Of a DNA stretch of 64,000 nt, positions 54,125 through 63,226 are shown piece by piece. The notes below the pieces were generated by a model. The model saw only the letters and a program-made list of their open reading frames with translations, searched no databases and was not told the origin of the DNA. Source of the DNA: Lujinxingia vulgaris (lineage in GTDB: Bacteria > Myxococcota_A > Bradymonadia > Bradymonadales > Bradymonadaceae); assembly GCF_007997005.1 (NCBI RefSeq), contig NZ_VOSL01000044.1, forward strand, positions 181,711 through 245,710, read 5' to 3'. The translations under genes were made by a program, and so were the position numbers. Numbering within the stretch: the stretch's first letter is position 1; each line of letters opens with the position of its first letter.

Positions 54125-56072
54125 CGTCTCGTCCCTGCGTATCAAACTCGGCGGTATCGGCGGCCCGGCGGAAGATCGAATCGAGCTCCTCATCCCAGCT
54201 CATGGCCGCGTCTTCCTCAAACGGAGCACCGGCGAGGTAACCGCGCTCCTGATGCGTCTCTTCCTCATCGCTGCTCTCAGGAGCGCCCACCTCAATGTGG
54301 TGGGAGCGATCGAGATCGGGGATGTCGATCTCCCAGTTGCTCACCGCAGTAGGACGCTCGTGCGGCCCGGAGGGCCGTTTGACGATGACCTCCCCGGCGC
54401 TCGACTTACGCTTGAGCAGCTCCATGCGCTTGAGGCGCTGAACGACCCGGTCGACCGACTCCTCGCCGGTGGTTGCCAGACGTGCGCGCGCCTCGCCCAG
54501 GGTCTGTCCCTCTTCAAAAAAGCTGAGCAGTTGACGCTCATCGTCGGTGAGCGCCCGGGGGTCGACGCTGGCGGCGCGCCCGGCGTCAAGCACCAGGCGG
54601 GTCCGCGCGGTCGCCTCGGAGTGACCGGTATCCAGCGAGACCTCGCGCATGATCTCCAGCAGCAAGGTGTCGATCTTCAGATCGAGGCCGCGAGTGGGCC
54701 AGGCAAAGCTCGAATCGCGGGCGACCTCGATAAAGGCAAAACCGCCGCGACGCCCGCCACAGATCTCCCCGAGAAGTCTGCGCGCGCGACCTTTGCGCGC
54801 GTCGAGCAGCCGCAGATCATCGACGATCTGCTCACGTCGCAGGAACATCTCCAGCGGGCCCTCTTCGAACTGTCCGGTGCGCAGGTCATGGGAGAGACGC
54901 TGGTAGACGCCCTCGTCGACCGCGCCTTCGGCGCGTAGCACCTCGAGCAACATCCCGTCGGTGCTCTCGCCAAGCGACTCGATCTCGTGGAGCACGTTGC
55001 CGTCGACGTAGAGCACAAAGCTGCGGCCCGGCAGGCTCACCTCGAGACGTCCGCGCAGCCTGCGCTCACGCAGCGTGTGGAGCAGGTCGACCACCGAGAG
55101 CGTCTCGATCTGTCCGGAGAAGCCCCGTGCGTTGGGCACCCTCCTGAGCTCTTCGGCCACGCGATCGATGCCGCCGTCCACCATCGCGCCCAGCAGGCGC
55201 TCCAGGCGCTCGGCGCGATCGGTGGCGCGCGCGCTCAAGCCCACCCGCTCCCAGTGTTCCGCGAGCAGGTGCGCGACCTGATGCAGCGTGATCCGATCCA
55301 CCTGGCTCGTCGGTGCGACCACCGAGATGGCTGTGGCATCACCACCGATCGTCGGAACTTCAATACCCGCGGGAACTTCCGGAAAGGTCGAGGGGCTGAT
55401 GACCTCGTCGATGGTGACATCAACCTCGGCGCTGCGGGAGCGCTCGGCCTCCAGGCGCGCTGCGTCCAGCGACTCGCGGCGGGCACCTCCCACCAGCACA
55501 CCGCCCTGCCCCAGCCCTCCGGGCAGATCCTCGATCTCCAGGATCATCGAGCCGGTGGTGTCGACGTCGATCATCTCCAAAAAATCGTCGTCTTCAAAGA
55601 CCTGGCCTCCCAGGGTCCCGGGGCTCAGCCCCAGCTCCACCTCCAGGTCGGAGGCGTCTTCGCCTTCCATCTCCACGGTGACCGGATCGCGGACCTCAAT
55701 GGCGCCGGGCACCGAGTGCGAGCGCCGCGGGGGGCTCCCGTCGCGCAGGAGCTCTTCACACACCCGCTCGAGTTGTCGGGTGGTAAAGGGCCTGCCCAAC
55801 CAGGGGTACTGCGCAAAATGGGCCCGTGAGCTGGCCACCCCGCACACCAGCACCGGCAGCTGGCGCTCCTCGCAAAAATGCAGCCAGCGCCGGGCATCCA
55901 CCCCGGCGCTGTCCACGTCCACGATCACAAGCCGGGCGCCTTCGGCGCCCGGCGGCGGACCGCTGAGCTTGACCACCTCAAGCGCGCTGGCTCGAAGCGT
56001 CTCGCTGATGATGCGTGCCAGCGTGGCGTTCCCCTCAAGGAGCGCCACGCTCGGGCGAGCTGTCAGGCTCAT
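54108..56072 (-). CDS. DUF4388 protein with receiver-like N-terminus
   Basis: 654 aa. Residues about 8-112 have the layout of a response-regulator receiver: VALLEGNATLARIISETL, LVIVDVDS, LPVLVCGV and WLGRPF. It lacks the first acidic pair (LEGNA) and has RPF where the conserved lysine should be, so it may not be phosphorylated. A low-complexity linker follows. The region about 320-510 contains the DUF4388 (PATAN-like) signature FSGQIETLSVVDLLHTLRERRL and LYVDGNVLHEIESL. A helical C-terminus ends with an acidic tail. DUF4388 proteins are adaptors in myxobacterial signalling; the target is unknown. Confidence 0.85.
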   Translation of the reverse strand: MSLTARPSVALLEGNATLARIISETLRASALEVVKLSGPPPGAEGARLVIVDVDSAGVDARRWLHFCEERQLPVLVCGVASSRAHFAQYPWLGRPFTTRQLERVCEELLRDGSPPRRSHSVPGAIEVRDPVTVEMEGEDASDLEVELGLSPGTLGGQVFEDDDFLEMIDVDTTGSMILEIEDLPGGLGQGGVLVGGARRESLDAARLEAERSRSAEVDVTIDEVISPSTFPEVPAGIEVPTIGGDATAISVVAPTSQVDRITLHQVAHLLAEHWERVGLSARATDRAERLERLLGAMVDGGIDRVAEELRRVPNARGFSGQIETLSVVDLLHTLRERRLRGRLEVSLPGRSFVLYVDGNVLHEIESLGESTDGMLLEVLRAEGAVDEGVYQRLSHDLRTGQFEEGPLEMFLRREQIVDDLRLLDARKGRARRLLGEICGGRRGGFAFIEVARDSSFAWPTRGLDLKIDTLLLEIMREVSLDTGHSEATARTRLVLDAGRAASVDPRALTDDERQLLSFFEEGQTLGEARARLATTGEESVDRVVQRLKRMELLKRKSSAGEVIVKRPSGPHERPTAVSNWEIDIPDLDRSHHIEVGAPESSDEEETHQERGYLAGAPFEEDAAMSWDEELDSIFRRAADTAEFDTQGRDDDDTK

Positions 56073-56080
56073 GGAGACCC

Positions 56081-57847
56081 TTATTCAGCCGCCTGCGCAC
56101 CGCCCTGAGAAGAGCGCAGCGCGTAGGCGTGCAAAAGTTTCAGGCGGTTGCGATCGCGGCGGGCGTCATCGTTGCTGCGGCCCTTCTCCTCTTCGAGAAG
56201 TTCACCGACGGCCTCGGCCAGCGCCGGGGTCGCCACGCGGTATCCTGCAAAGGTCAGCAGCTCACGCGTCTCCAGGTTCTGCGTGGAGATCGCCTCGGCG
56301 ACCACGGGTGAGGCCACCTCGACGGGAAGGCGGCTCAGCTCATAGGCGGCCTTCGCACGCACCACCGCGTTCTCATCTTCGATCTTCTTGCCGTAACACG
56401 CCGCCTGGGCGGCCGCGTCGCCGGCACCACCGCACTCAGCGGCCACATCAAAGGCCGGCAGGAAGCTGGTGTACTTCTCTTTGAGTCCGCCTTCGTCGGT
56501 CTCGTCGATCAGCCCCTGGTAGGTCTCGCGCTGGTCGGCGTCAGCGAGCATCGCGTAGGCCTGGGCGACCATCCAGTTGAACTGGTAGCGCTCCTCTTCT
56601 TTGCCGGGCTGACCGTTCTGAGCGAGCATCGCGAAGCGCTTCTCAAGGTCGATAATCACCCCGTTCTTCGCCATCTCCATCAGGGTCGGGAGCGCGGCGC
56701 GGTCGCCCAGGCGGGCCAGCGCGGTGGCGGCGTCCTGACGAAGCTGCAGCTCGATCAGGCCGTCGGTGATCTCGTCCCACTCATCGTTGGTGTATTCATC
56801 GCTGACGATCTCCTCCAGCAGCTCGCGGGCCTCCGGGTTACCCAGGTCGCCGAGCGCCAGGATCATCTCGTCGGTGGCGTTGCCCTCTTTGAGGCGCCAG
56901 CTCACCGACTGTCGGCCGGAGAGCTCTTCCGGCGCGCTCTTCTCACTCTGGAGATCGGCCATAAAGAGCTCGACGGCCTCCGGCGCGCGCATCGACCCGA
57001 GTCGAATCGCGCTCACCAGCTTGGCCTGGTTGGGCGGGAAGGCGTAGTCCGGGCCCTGGTTGTACTTCATCAGAAGCTGATTGACCGCCTGGTGCTCCCC
57101 GTTGAAGGTCTTGACCAGGTGCGGGACCATCGTCGGGCCGATCTGCTGGGCCGCCAGGCCGCACTCCCGGTTGGTGTTCTGGTTGGTGTTGTTGCTCAAG
57201 AACATCCCGAGCACCACCATGTCGCGCGCCTCTTCGTTGATCGCGCCGGGGTTCTCCTGACCGATGTTGCCCAGGATCTCGCAGGCGTAGGCGTGCAGCG
57301 CGATCGGGAAGTTGTCGGCGTCGAGCTTAAGCAGCTCCACCATCGGCCCGACCATCTGGGGATCCGACATGCGCGCCATCCCGCGCAGGATGCCCTGCTT
57401 GCGCTCGTTGTTGTCGGTGGCCTGGAGCGCGGCGACCATCTTCGGGACGGCGGCGCGATGATCGAGGATGCCCAGCGCCTCGGCAGCCGCACCGGCGTAA
57501 CCCGCCGCGTCGGTCTCCATCTCTTTGATGTAGGCGTCGACCGCCTCGGGAACCCGCCACTGCACCAGGTAGCTCATCGCCTCTTTGGCGTCACGCTCCC
57601 CGGACATGTAGATCTCCACAAGCGCCGGCGCGACCTCGCTGTAACGCTCTTCGGGGAACTTACGAAGGTTCTCCAGCGCGATCGACTTCTCCGCCGACTC
57701 GCCCTCTTTGAGCATCTTCGCGACGTAATCGGGGTTCTCCCAATCCGGGGCCTCACAGCCAGCGAGCGCGCCCAGCGAGATCGTCGCCGCGCCTACCATG
57801 GCCAGTAGCGTCCCGGTCTTCGAGTGTCCCATAGCTCGTTTCGACAT
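56081..57847 (-). CDS. HEAT-repeat-like lipoprotein
   Basis: 588 aa. A good GAGGAG site precedes the ATG, and the signal peptide ends at the LAGC lipobox. The mature protein is an all-helical solenoid with degenerate HEAT-like units (KSIALENLRKFPEERYSEVAPALVEIY, HRAAVPKMVAALQATDNNE, DRAALPTLMEMAKNG). HEAT solenoids bind partners, so a periplasmic or outer-membrane scaffold is likely. It is 8 nt before the DUF4388 gene and 51 nt after hpt. Confidence 0.82.
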   Translation of the reverse strand: MSKRAMGHSKTGTLLAMVGAATISLGALAGCEAPDWENPDYVAKMLKEGESAEKSIALENLRKFPEERYSEVAPALVEIYMSGERDAKEAMSYLVQWRVPEAVDAYIKEMETDAAGYAGAAAEALGILDHRAAVPKMVAALQATDNNERKQGILRGMARMSDPQMVGPMVELLKLDADNFPIALHAYACEILGNIGQENPGAINEEARDMVVLGMFLSNNTNQNTNRECGLAAQQIGPTMVPHLVKTFNGEHQAVNQLLMKYNQGPDYAFPPNQAKLVSAIRLGSMRAPEAVELFMADLQSEKSAPEELSGRQSVSWRLKEGNATDEMILALGDLGNPEARELLEEIVSDEYTNDEWDEITDGLIELQLRQDAATALARLGDRAALPTLMEMAKNGVIIDLEKRFAMLAQNGQPGKEEERYQFNWMVAQAYAMLADADQRETYQGLIDETDEGGLKEKYTSFLPAFDVAAECGGAGDAAAQAACYGKKIEDENAVVRAKAAYELSRLPVEVASPVVAEAISTQNLETRELLTFAGYRVATPALAEAVGELLEEEKGRSNDDARRDRNRLKLLHAYALRSSQGGAQAAE

Positions 57848-57898
57848 TGCGTCTCTCCTCAGAGCGCGCCCTCACCCTCGTGTGGGGAGGAGGCTGGT

Positions 57899-58441
57899 TT
57901 AATCCTGCGAATCGAAATCAACGACCCCAATGTAGGGGATGTTGCGCGAAAATTCAGCATCGTCGAGACCGTAGCCGATCACGAACTCGTCGCCGATGGT
58001 AAAGCCCACATAATCCAGGGGCACATCTTCGCGGGTATTGGAGGGTTTCGACAAGAGCGTACACACCTTCAGATCGGAGGGCATGCGCGTGCGCAGGTTG
58101 TCGACCAGATACTTCATGGTCAGACCGGTATCGATGATGTCTTCGACGATGATGACGTTGCGCCCCTTAATCGGCAACGCCAGGTCGGAGGTCATGCGCA
58201 CCACCCCGCTGGTCTCCTGACTTGTGCCGTAGCTGGAGAGCCCGAGAAAATCGATCGAGACGTCGACCGTCAGGTGCTTGACCAGGTCCGAGAGAAACAT
58301 AAACGAGCCCTTGAGCACGCCGATGACGTGCACCGAATCGCCGGCGAAGTCCTCGTTGATCTGCGCGGCGAGCTCGCGGCAGCGCTTCTGAATCTCCTCC
58401 TCGGAGATAAGGACTTTGAGTTTGCGCTTGGGGGCTTTCAT
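57899..58441 (-). CDS. hpt: Hypoxanthine phosphoribosyltransferase
   Basis: 180 aa, normal length. The PRPP-binding motif VIIVEDIIDTGLTM, the flexible loop near LGLSSYG, and the N-terminal VIGVLKGSFMFLSDL are intact. It salvages hypoxanthine and guanine to IMP and GMP. Its ATG overlaps the tdk stop by 4 nt (ATGA), so both salvage enzymes are co-translated. Confidence 0.95.
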   Translation of the reverse strand: MKAPKRKLKVLISEEEIQKRCRELAAQINEDFAGDSVHVIGVLKGSFMFLSDLVKHLTVDVSIDFLGLSSYGTSQETSGVVRMTSDLALPIKGRNVIIVEDIIDTGLTMKYLVDNLRTRMPSDLKVCTLLSKPSNTREDVPLDYVGFTIGDEFVIGYGLDDAEFSRNIPYIGVVDFDSQD

Positions 58442-59064
58442 CGACGACCTCGGGGTTCCATACGTTGGGGTTCAGCGGGCTTGGACGCCGTGGCGCTCTG
58501 CGAGGGATAGCCCTCGGTGAAGCAGCGCCGACAGCGGGCTTCGTACTGTTGGGCGGTCCCCACCAGGACCTGCTGGGGATCTTCGGAGAGTCGGTAGCTG
58601 CGGTGGGCAGGGTTGCCGCAGCGCATGCAGATCGACATCAATTTGGTGATGTATTCAGCCACCGAGAGCAGGCCGGGCATCGGCCCGAAGGGCTGGCCCC
58701 GGTAGTCCTGATCGAGCCCGGCCACCACCACGCGACGGCCGCCGTCGGCGAGCTCTTCGCAGAAGTCGATGACGCGCTCATCGAAGAACTGCACCTCGTC
58801 GATACCCACGACATCGACCTGAGGATCGAGGGCCTGGCGAAGCTCATCGAGGTTCTTAACGGCCACGCTGGGCAACGAGATCTGGCTGTGGCTGACGATC
58901 GCGCTCTCATCGTAGCGGTCGTCGATGGCCGGCTTGAAGATCTGCACACTCTGGCGGGCGTAGCTCGCACGCTTGAGGCGTCGGATCAGCTCTTCGGTCT
59001 TACCGGAGAACATCGGTCCGCAGATGACTTCAATCCAACCGACGTCGCGGGGCTGAAGGATCAT
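58438..59064 (-). CDS. tdk: Thymidine kinase
   Basis: About 208 aa from the ATG at 59064. A TTG at 59151 with AGGAG is also possible and would add 29 mostly non-conserved residues. Walker A GPMFSGKTEELIRR, the IDEVQFF strand, the lasso EYITKLMSICMRCG and the zinc cysteines (CMRC and CRRC) place it as type II TK1. It phosphorylates thymidine for salvage. It overlaps hpt by ATGA. Confidence 0.93.
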   Translation of the reverse strand: MILQPRDVGWIEVICGPMFSGKTEELIRRLKRASYARQSVQIFKPAIDDRYDESAIVSHSQISLPSVAVKNLDELRQALDPQVDVVGIDEVQFFDERVIDFCEELADGGRRVVVAGLDQDYRGQPFGPMPGLLSVAEYITKLMSICMRCGNPAHRSYRLSEDPQQVLVGTAQQYEARCRRCFTEGYPSQSATASKPAEPQRMEPRGRR

Positions 59065-59156
59065 AGGGGGTTCGCTGGGCTGGGAGTCGCCGGAGGGAGT
59101 CGGGGGGCACGATTGCCTCCCCTGTGTATCGACCTTGGTGCGGGTGCGCAAGGCTC

Positions 59157-59774
59157 CTAGAGCCCGAGCTCCCGCATGATAAAGGCGCCGATCTCCAGCG
59201 CCAGGCCCACCTCACCGGACATCGTCAGCTGGCGGGCGCCCTGCACCGGATCGATGCGGCCGTGGGCCACATCCTGAAGGAGTGGCCAGCCCACCGAGGC
59301 GCGCACCACACGCGCATCGTCGGGGGCCTCATAATCATTGAGGACGATCGAAAACGTGAGCGGGCGCGCGTCGGGAAGATCGGTAACCGTGACCTCAAAG
59401 ACCCCGTCAAAACGCTCGAAGCGCTCGATCATCTCGGGAGTCAGGTGCACTTTGCCGCGGTAGCGAGCGACCTGCGCGTCGGCCGGGATCACAAGCTCCT
59501 GAATCCAGGGGAGCGCGCGTTGCCAGTCGCTCAGACGACCGCGAGCGCTGGCCACCGGGAAGTCGATCGCTTCCTCATCGATGACCTCCAGGCCGTCTTC
59601 GTCAAAGGTCAGCGTGAAGCGCTGGTCCACGTCCTCGAAAAGAACGCTGACGATGATCGTCGCGCTGGAGAACTCCCGAAACTCCTGCTGGCGCGTCTTC
59701 TGCATCGCCGGCAGGCGCTTAAGAAAGAGCTCGTCGGTGGAGAGCCCCGGCTCGAAGACCTCGGACCACTTCAT
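59157..59774 (-). CDS. SCP2-like protein
   Basis: 205 aa from the ATG at 59774, with AGGA 7 nt upstream. The C-terminal half, containing VGWPLLQDVAHGRIDPVQGARQLTMSGEVGLALEIGAFIM, resembles sterol-carrier-protein-2-like domains, where a hydrophobic groove binds lipid. The N-terminal half is unrecognised. It lies 2 nt after the 54-aa lipoprotein gene. A lipid-binding role is a cautious inference. Confidence 0.65.
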   Translation of the reverse strand: MKWSEVFEPGLSTDELFLKRLPAMQKTRQQEFREFSSATIIVSVLFEDVDQRFTLTFDEDGLEVIDEEAIDFPVASARGRLSDWQRALPWIQELVIPADAQVARYRGKVHLTPEMIERFERFDGVFEVTVTDLPDARPLTFSIVLNDYEAPDDARVVRASVGWPLLQDVAHGRIDPVQGARQLTMSGEVGLALEIGAFIMRELGL

Positions 59775-59776
59775 GC

Positions 59777-59941
59777 TCAATCCTTCGTGGAGTCGGTGTG
59801 TTTGCTCAGCCGCACCGTCGACCAGAGCAGCGCGGAGGCGACGAACATCGCCGCGCCGTTGGAGGCGACGACGACCGTCTCCTGACATCCGGTTAAAAAC
59901 ACGGTCGCGATAGCCGCAGAGGCCAACATGAGGTTACGCAT
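59777..59941 (-). CDS. 54-aa lipoprotein with C-terminal membrane segment
   Basis: This small gene is easily missed inside a long spurious reading frame. From the ATG at 59941 (AGGAG 9 nt upstream, overlapping the dapF end by 8 nt) it encodes MRNLMLASAAIATVFLTGC, with a LTGC lipobox. A second hydrophobic stretch (GAAMFVASALLWSTVRL) and a charged tail follow. It lies between dapF and the SCP2-like gene with 2 nt to spare, so it fits the operon. No family is recognised. Confidence 0.75.
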   Translation of the reverse strand: MRNLMLASAAIATVFLTGCQETVVVASNGAAMFVASALLWSTVRLSKHTDSTKD

Positions 59942-60743
59942 CTTCGTTGCTCCTGATGTTACGGTACATCCCTGTAAAGACGTGCTCAGCCGGGCCCTGC
60001 ATCCATATCTGGCCCTGGCGCGTTTCGATGGTGAGTCGGCCGCCGGGTAGCGCGACGACCACCGGCGATTCGGCAGGGGCCAGACCCCGGTGCCAGATCG
60101 CGGCGGCGACGGCGCAGGCCCCGGTGCCGCAGGCGCGGGTGCGGCCAACGCCCCGCTCATACACGCTTGTGCGCCATTCGTCACCCCGCGCCTCGACGAA
60201 CTCCAGGTTGACGCCCTGGTCAAAGTCGGGGTGACCTGCGTTTGCCGCCTCACCGGCGAGGTCGACGACGCGGTCGCCGGGAAACGCAAAGATGACGGCG
60301 TGGGGGTTTCCCATATCGACCGGCGTGTAGGTAAAGGCGTGATCCTCGACGTGCAGCGTGTCACGCTCGCCGATCGTCGCAGGCCCCATCGCCACGTTGA
60401 CCTGCCAGCTCCCCGGCTGCTCACCGGGGGTGATCTCACAGGGGCGCGGGCCCGCGTCGCTCTCGACGGTAAGCCTGTCGCCCATCTTCCAGCGGCTCTG
60501 CGCATAGGCGGCGGCGCATCGCACGCCGTTTCCGCACATCTGCGGACGGCTGCCGTCCTGGTTGAAGACGACCATGCGCAGACGATCCTCGCCACGTCGC
60601 TCCAGAACGAGCACGCCATCGGCGCCCACACCCAGGTGACGATCGCAGATCGCCTGCACGCGTTGTGGCGTCCACGCCTCGACGGATTGCTCCACGACGA
60701 TGAAGTCGTTTCCCAGACCGTGGAATTTGGCGAAGTCCGTCAT
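59934..60743 (-). CDS. dapF: Diaminopimelate epimerase
   Basis: 269 aa from the ATG at 60743. Both catalytic cysteines are present: PQMCGNGVRCAAAYA and RACGTGACAVAAA. The opening FAKFHGLGNDFIVVE and the MGNPHAVIF motif are standard. It converts LL- to meso-diaminopimelate for peptidoglycan and lysine. It begins 2 nt after the PilZ gene stop and overlaps the small lipoprotein gene by 8 nt. Confidence 0.95.
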   Translation of the reverse strand: MTDFAKFHGLGNDFIVVEQSVEAWTPQRVQAICDRHLGVGADGVLVLERRGEDRLRMVVFNQDGSRPQMCGNGVRCAAAYAQSRWKMGDRLTVESDAGPRPCEITPGEQPGSWQVNVAMGPATIGERDTLHVEDHAFTYTPVDMGNPHAVIFAFPGDRVVDLAGEAANAGHPDFDQGVNLEFVEARGDEWRTSVYERGVGRTRACGTGACAVAAAIWHRGLAPAESPVVVALPGGRLTIETRQGQIWMQGPAEHVFTGMYRNIRSNEDA

Positions 60744-60745
60744 CT

Positions 60746-61153
60746 TCAGACCCGCACGCCACACATCGCGGCCAGACCAAAGAGGCGCTGACGCACCCGC
60801 GGCGCGACGTCGACGAACTCATAGGCCATCCCGGGCACAAAGTCGGCCGGGAGGCGGTCGCCAAACTCCGCGCCGGTCTCCGAGCGCACCACGCGAGCCC
60901 GCACCGCGTAGGTCGACTCGCCACCGGGGCCCTCAAAGATCAGGGTGTGCACCTGGCCGGGCTCGAAGAGGAAGTTGGATCGCACAAACATCCCGGTCGG
61001 GCAGAAGTCCAGACTCTCCAGGGGGATCTCCCAGCCGTCGGCGTCCTGCACGAAGACGCGGGTCTGCAGCTCGCAGCGAGGGTGACGGCGCACGCCGGCA
61101 AACGAGGGACGGAAGCTGGGCTGACGTCGGATGGTGCCGCTGATGCGATTCAT
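60746..61153 (-). CDS. PilZ-like domain protein
   Basis: 135 aa, from the ATG at 61153 with GGAGGATTCG directly upstream. The PilZ pattern RRHPRCELQTRVFVQDADG then LESLDFCPTGMFVRSNF matches the family, though the D/NxSxxG loop reads DFCPTG rather than the usual serine version. PilZ domains usually bind cyclic di-GMP through the RxxxR and D/NxSxxG motifs. Here RRHPR fits RxxxR only loosely. It starts the minus-strand operon that runs to 49631. Confidence 0.8.
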   Translation of the reverse strand: MNRISGTIRRQPSFRPSFAGVRRHPRCELQTRVFVQDADGWEIPLESLDFCPTGMFVRSNFLFEPGQVHTLIFEGPGGESTYAVRARVVRSETGAEFGDRLPADFVPGMAYEFVDVAPRVRQRLFGLAAMCGVRV

Positions 61154-61247
61154 CGAATCCTCCATAATTCGAACGCGTTAACTTCGGTGCGCCATCATGG
61201 CCACCGGCGATAGGACGTGCTCCACGGTAGGACACGGTGGTGTGCCG

Positions 61248-63125
61248 TCAATTTTTTCCTGCGCCGCCGGCCGCCCCGGCGCGGCGATCCGCGTAGAGCG
61301 AGTCCACAAGCGCATGATAACGCTCCAGCACCACCGGACGCCGCACCTCCCCGGATGCGGTCAGCGTCTGGTCGGCCACCGAGAGAAACTCGGGGATCAC
61401 CGCCAGCCGACGGATGCGTTCGGCCACGGTGTGACGTCGGTTGACCTCGTCGAGATGCCCCATCAAGGCCTGGTGCACCGTCGGGTGCGTCGTGAGCTCA
61501 CGGACGGACGCGCGGTAGTCCAGCCCCTGCGCCTGCACAAACTCCAGAAGTCGGTCCGGATTCAAAGCGACGAGCGCCGAGACAAAAGGCAGGCCCTCGC
61601 CGACGAGCACAGCGTGAGCGATCAGCCCGAACTCTTCGAGCGCGCTCTCCAGCGGCCCCGGCGCGATCTGGCGTCCGGTGGAGGTCATCACCACCTCGCG
61701 CTTGCGATCGACCACAAAGAGAAACCCCTCGCGGTCAAAACGCCCGATGTCACCGGTATGCAGCCAGCCGCGCGCGTCAACCTGGCCTGCCCCTTCCCCT
61801 TCGGACAGGTCGTGCGCCACGGTGTCGCCTCGCACCAGGACCTCGCCATCTTCGGCCAGAGTCACGTCCACCCCGGGAAGCGCCCGCCCCACGCTCCCGA
61901 TCCGCACATCTTCGGGGAGGTTGAACGCTACCGCGCCCGAGGCTTCGGTCAGCCCGTAGCCCTCGAGAAGTTGAACCCCGGTCGAGAAGAAAAACTCGGT
62001 GATCTCCGGACGCATCGGCGCGCCACCACTGATCAGGAAACGCATACGACCGCCCAGCCGCTCCCGAACATCCTCAAGTAATACTTTAGAGAAGAAGGCA
62101 TGCTCCCAGCGCAGCAGACGAGAGGCGGGCTGCCCGCCCAGCATCCGGCGGCGCACCGTTTTTCCGACCTCCAGCGCCAGGGGCATCAGCTGCGCGCGCA
62201 GCCCGCGCTCCTCCACCCGGGAGATGATCTCGGACTGGAGCCGCTCATAGACCCAGGGCACGCTGGCCAGCAACGTGGGACGAACGCTGGCGAGGTCATC
62301 CAGAAGATGGCGCGCCCCTCGCCCAAACGCCACGGTCATCCCGGAGCCCACCCCGGCCAGGTAGAGCACCCGGGCGAAGACGTGCGCCAGGGGCAAAAAG
62401 AGCAGCTGCACATCATCGAAGCTAAAGAGGCGCAACGCGGACATCGCCTCGACCTGGGCCACGAGGTTGTGGTGGGTCAGCGTGACCGCGCGCGGCTCGG
62501 CGCTGGTTCCGGCGGTAAACACCACCGCCGCGCTCATCTCCGGGGTGATCTGGCGACGTCTTGAGGCCACATAGCGCGAGTCGTCGGTCAAGCGCCGACG
62601 CCCCTGCTGTCCGAGCTCGTCGAGCGAGAGGCGCGCGACGTGCTCGGGAAGTTGAAACGCGTCGACGCGCATCAACTCCCCGGCGCCTCCCCCGCGCCGC
62701 TTCACCATCACGTCGGCGTCGAAGTAGACGACCGCACGAACCGACGCCAACGCCTCAGGCATCGCCACCAGTCGGGCCATCTGCACGGGATCTTCGACAA
62801 TGACCACCCCGGGTTTGCAGCGCGTCAGCGCCGCGGCGATGCCCGCCTCACTGACCGCCGGATGCAGCGCCACGGTCGCCGCACCGGCCATCATGATGCC
62901 CATGTCCGCTTCGACCCAGGCCGGCCGCGTCGAGGCGATCAACGCCACCGGGTCGCCCGCCTCGACCCCCAGCGCCATCAACCCCGCGGCGATGCGCTCG
63001 GAGCGCTCCCACCAGTCGCGCCAGGTGCGCGTGGTCCACGCCTGATCTTCGTAAAAACGCATCGCGACGCGCACGCTGGAGCGCTGCACCTGCTCTTCAA
63101 ACAACTGGACCAGGGTGGTGACCAT
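61248..63125 (-). CDS. Long-chain fatty-acid-CoA ligase / AMP-binding enzyme
   Basis: 625 aa from the ATG at 63125 with GAGGGAG 9 nt upstream. Extending to an in-frame start at 63179 would run into the preceding terminator. AMP-binding motifs are LLEGYGLTEASGAVAF, WLHTGDIGRFDREG and KREVVMTSTGRQIAPGPLE. The first ATP loop reads FTAGTSAEPRAVTLTHHN, where the family usually has TSGTTGxPKGV. It should activate fatty acids with ATP and CoA. No partner enzymes are adjacent. Confidence 0.88.
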   Translation of the reverse strand: MVTTLVQLFEEQVQRSSVRVAMRFYEDQAWTTRTWRDWWERSERIAAGLMALGVEAGDPVALIASTRPAWVEADMGIMMAGAATVALHPAVSEAGIAAALTRCKPGVVIVEDPVQMARLVAMPEALASVRAVVYFDADVMVKRRGGGAGELMRVDAFQLPEHVARLSLDELGQQGRRRLTDDSRYVASRRRQITPEMSAAVVFTAGTSAEPRAVTLTHHNLVAQVEAMSALRLFSFDDVQLLFLPLAHVFARVLYLAGVGSGMTVAFGRGARHLLDDLASVRPTLLASVPWVYERLQSEIISRVEERGLRAQLMPLALEVGKTVRRRMLGGQPASRLLRWEHAFFSKVLLEDVRERLGGRMRFLISGGAPMRPEITEFFFSTGVQLLEGYGLTEASGAVAFNLPEDVRIGSVGRALPGVDVTLAEDGEVLVRGDTVAHDLSEGEGAGQVDARGWLHTGDIGRFDREGFLFVVDRKREVVMTSTGRQIAPGPLESALEEFGLIAHAVLVGEGLPFVSALVALNPDRLLEFVQAQGLDYRASVRELTTHPTVHQALMGHLDEVNRRHTVAERIRRLAVIPEFLSVADQTLTASGEVRRPVVLERYHALVDSLYADRRAGAAGGAGKN

Positions 63126-63166
63126 CGACGCGACTCCCTCACTCGAAAAACAACCTGCCTGAGACG

Positions 63167-63197
63167 AAAAAACCCACACCGGGAAAGCCGATGTGGG
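63167..63197 (-). terminator. Intrinsic terminator with T run
   Basis: Read on the minus strand, CCCACATCGG (63197-63188) pairs with CCGGTGTGGG (63182-63173), with one G-U pair and a 5-nt loop, followed by TTTTTT (63172-63167). It ends the transcript of the coiled-coil protein gene at 63227 and supports the shorter start of the acyl-CoA ligase. Confidence 0.88.
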
Positions 63198-63226
63198 TGG
63201 GGACCTTAGCGCTCAGCGCCGCCTTT

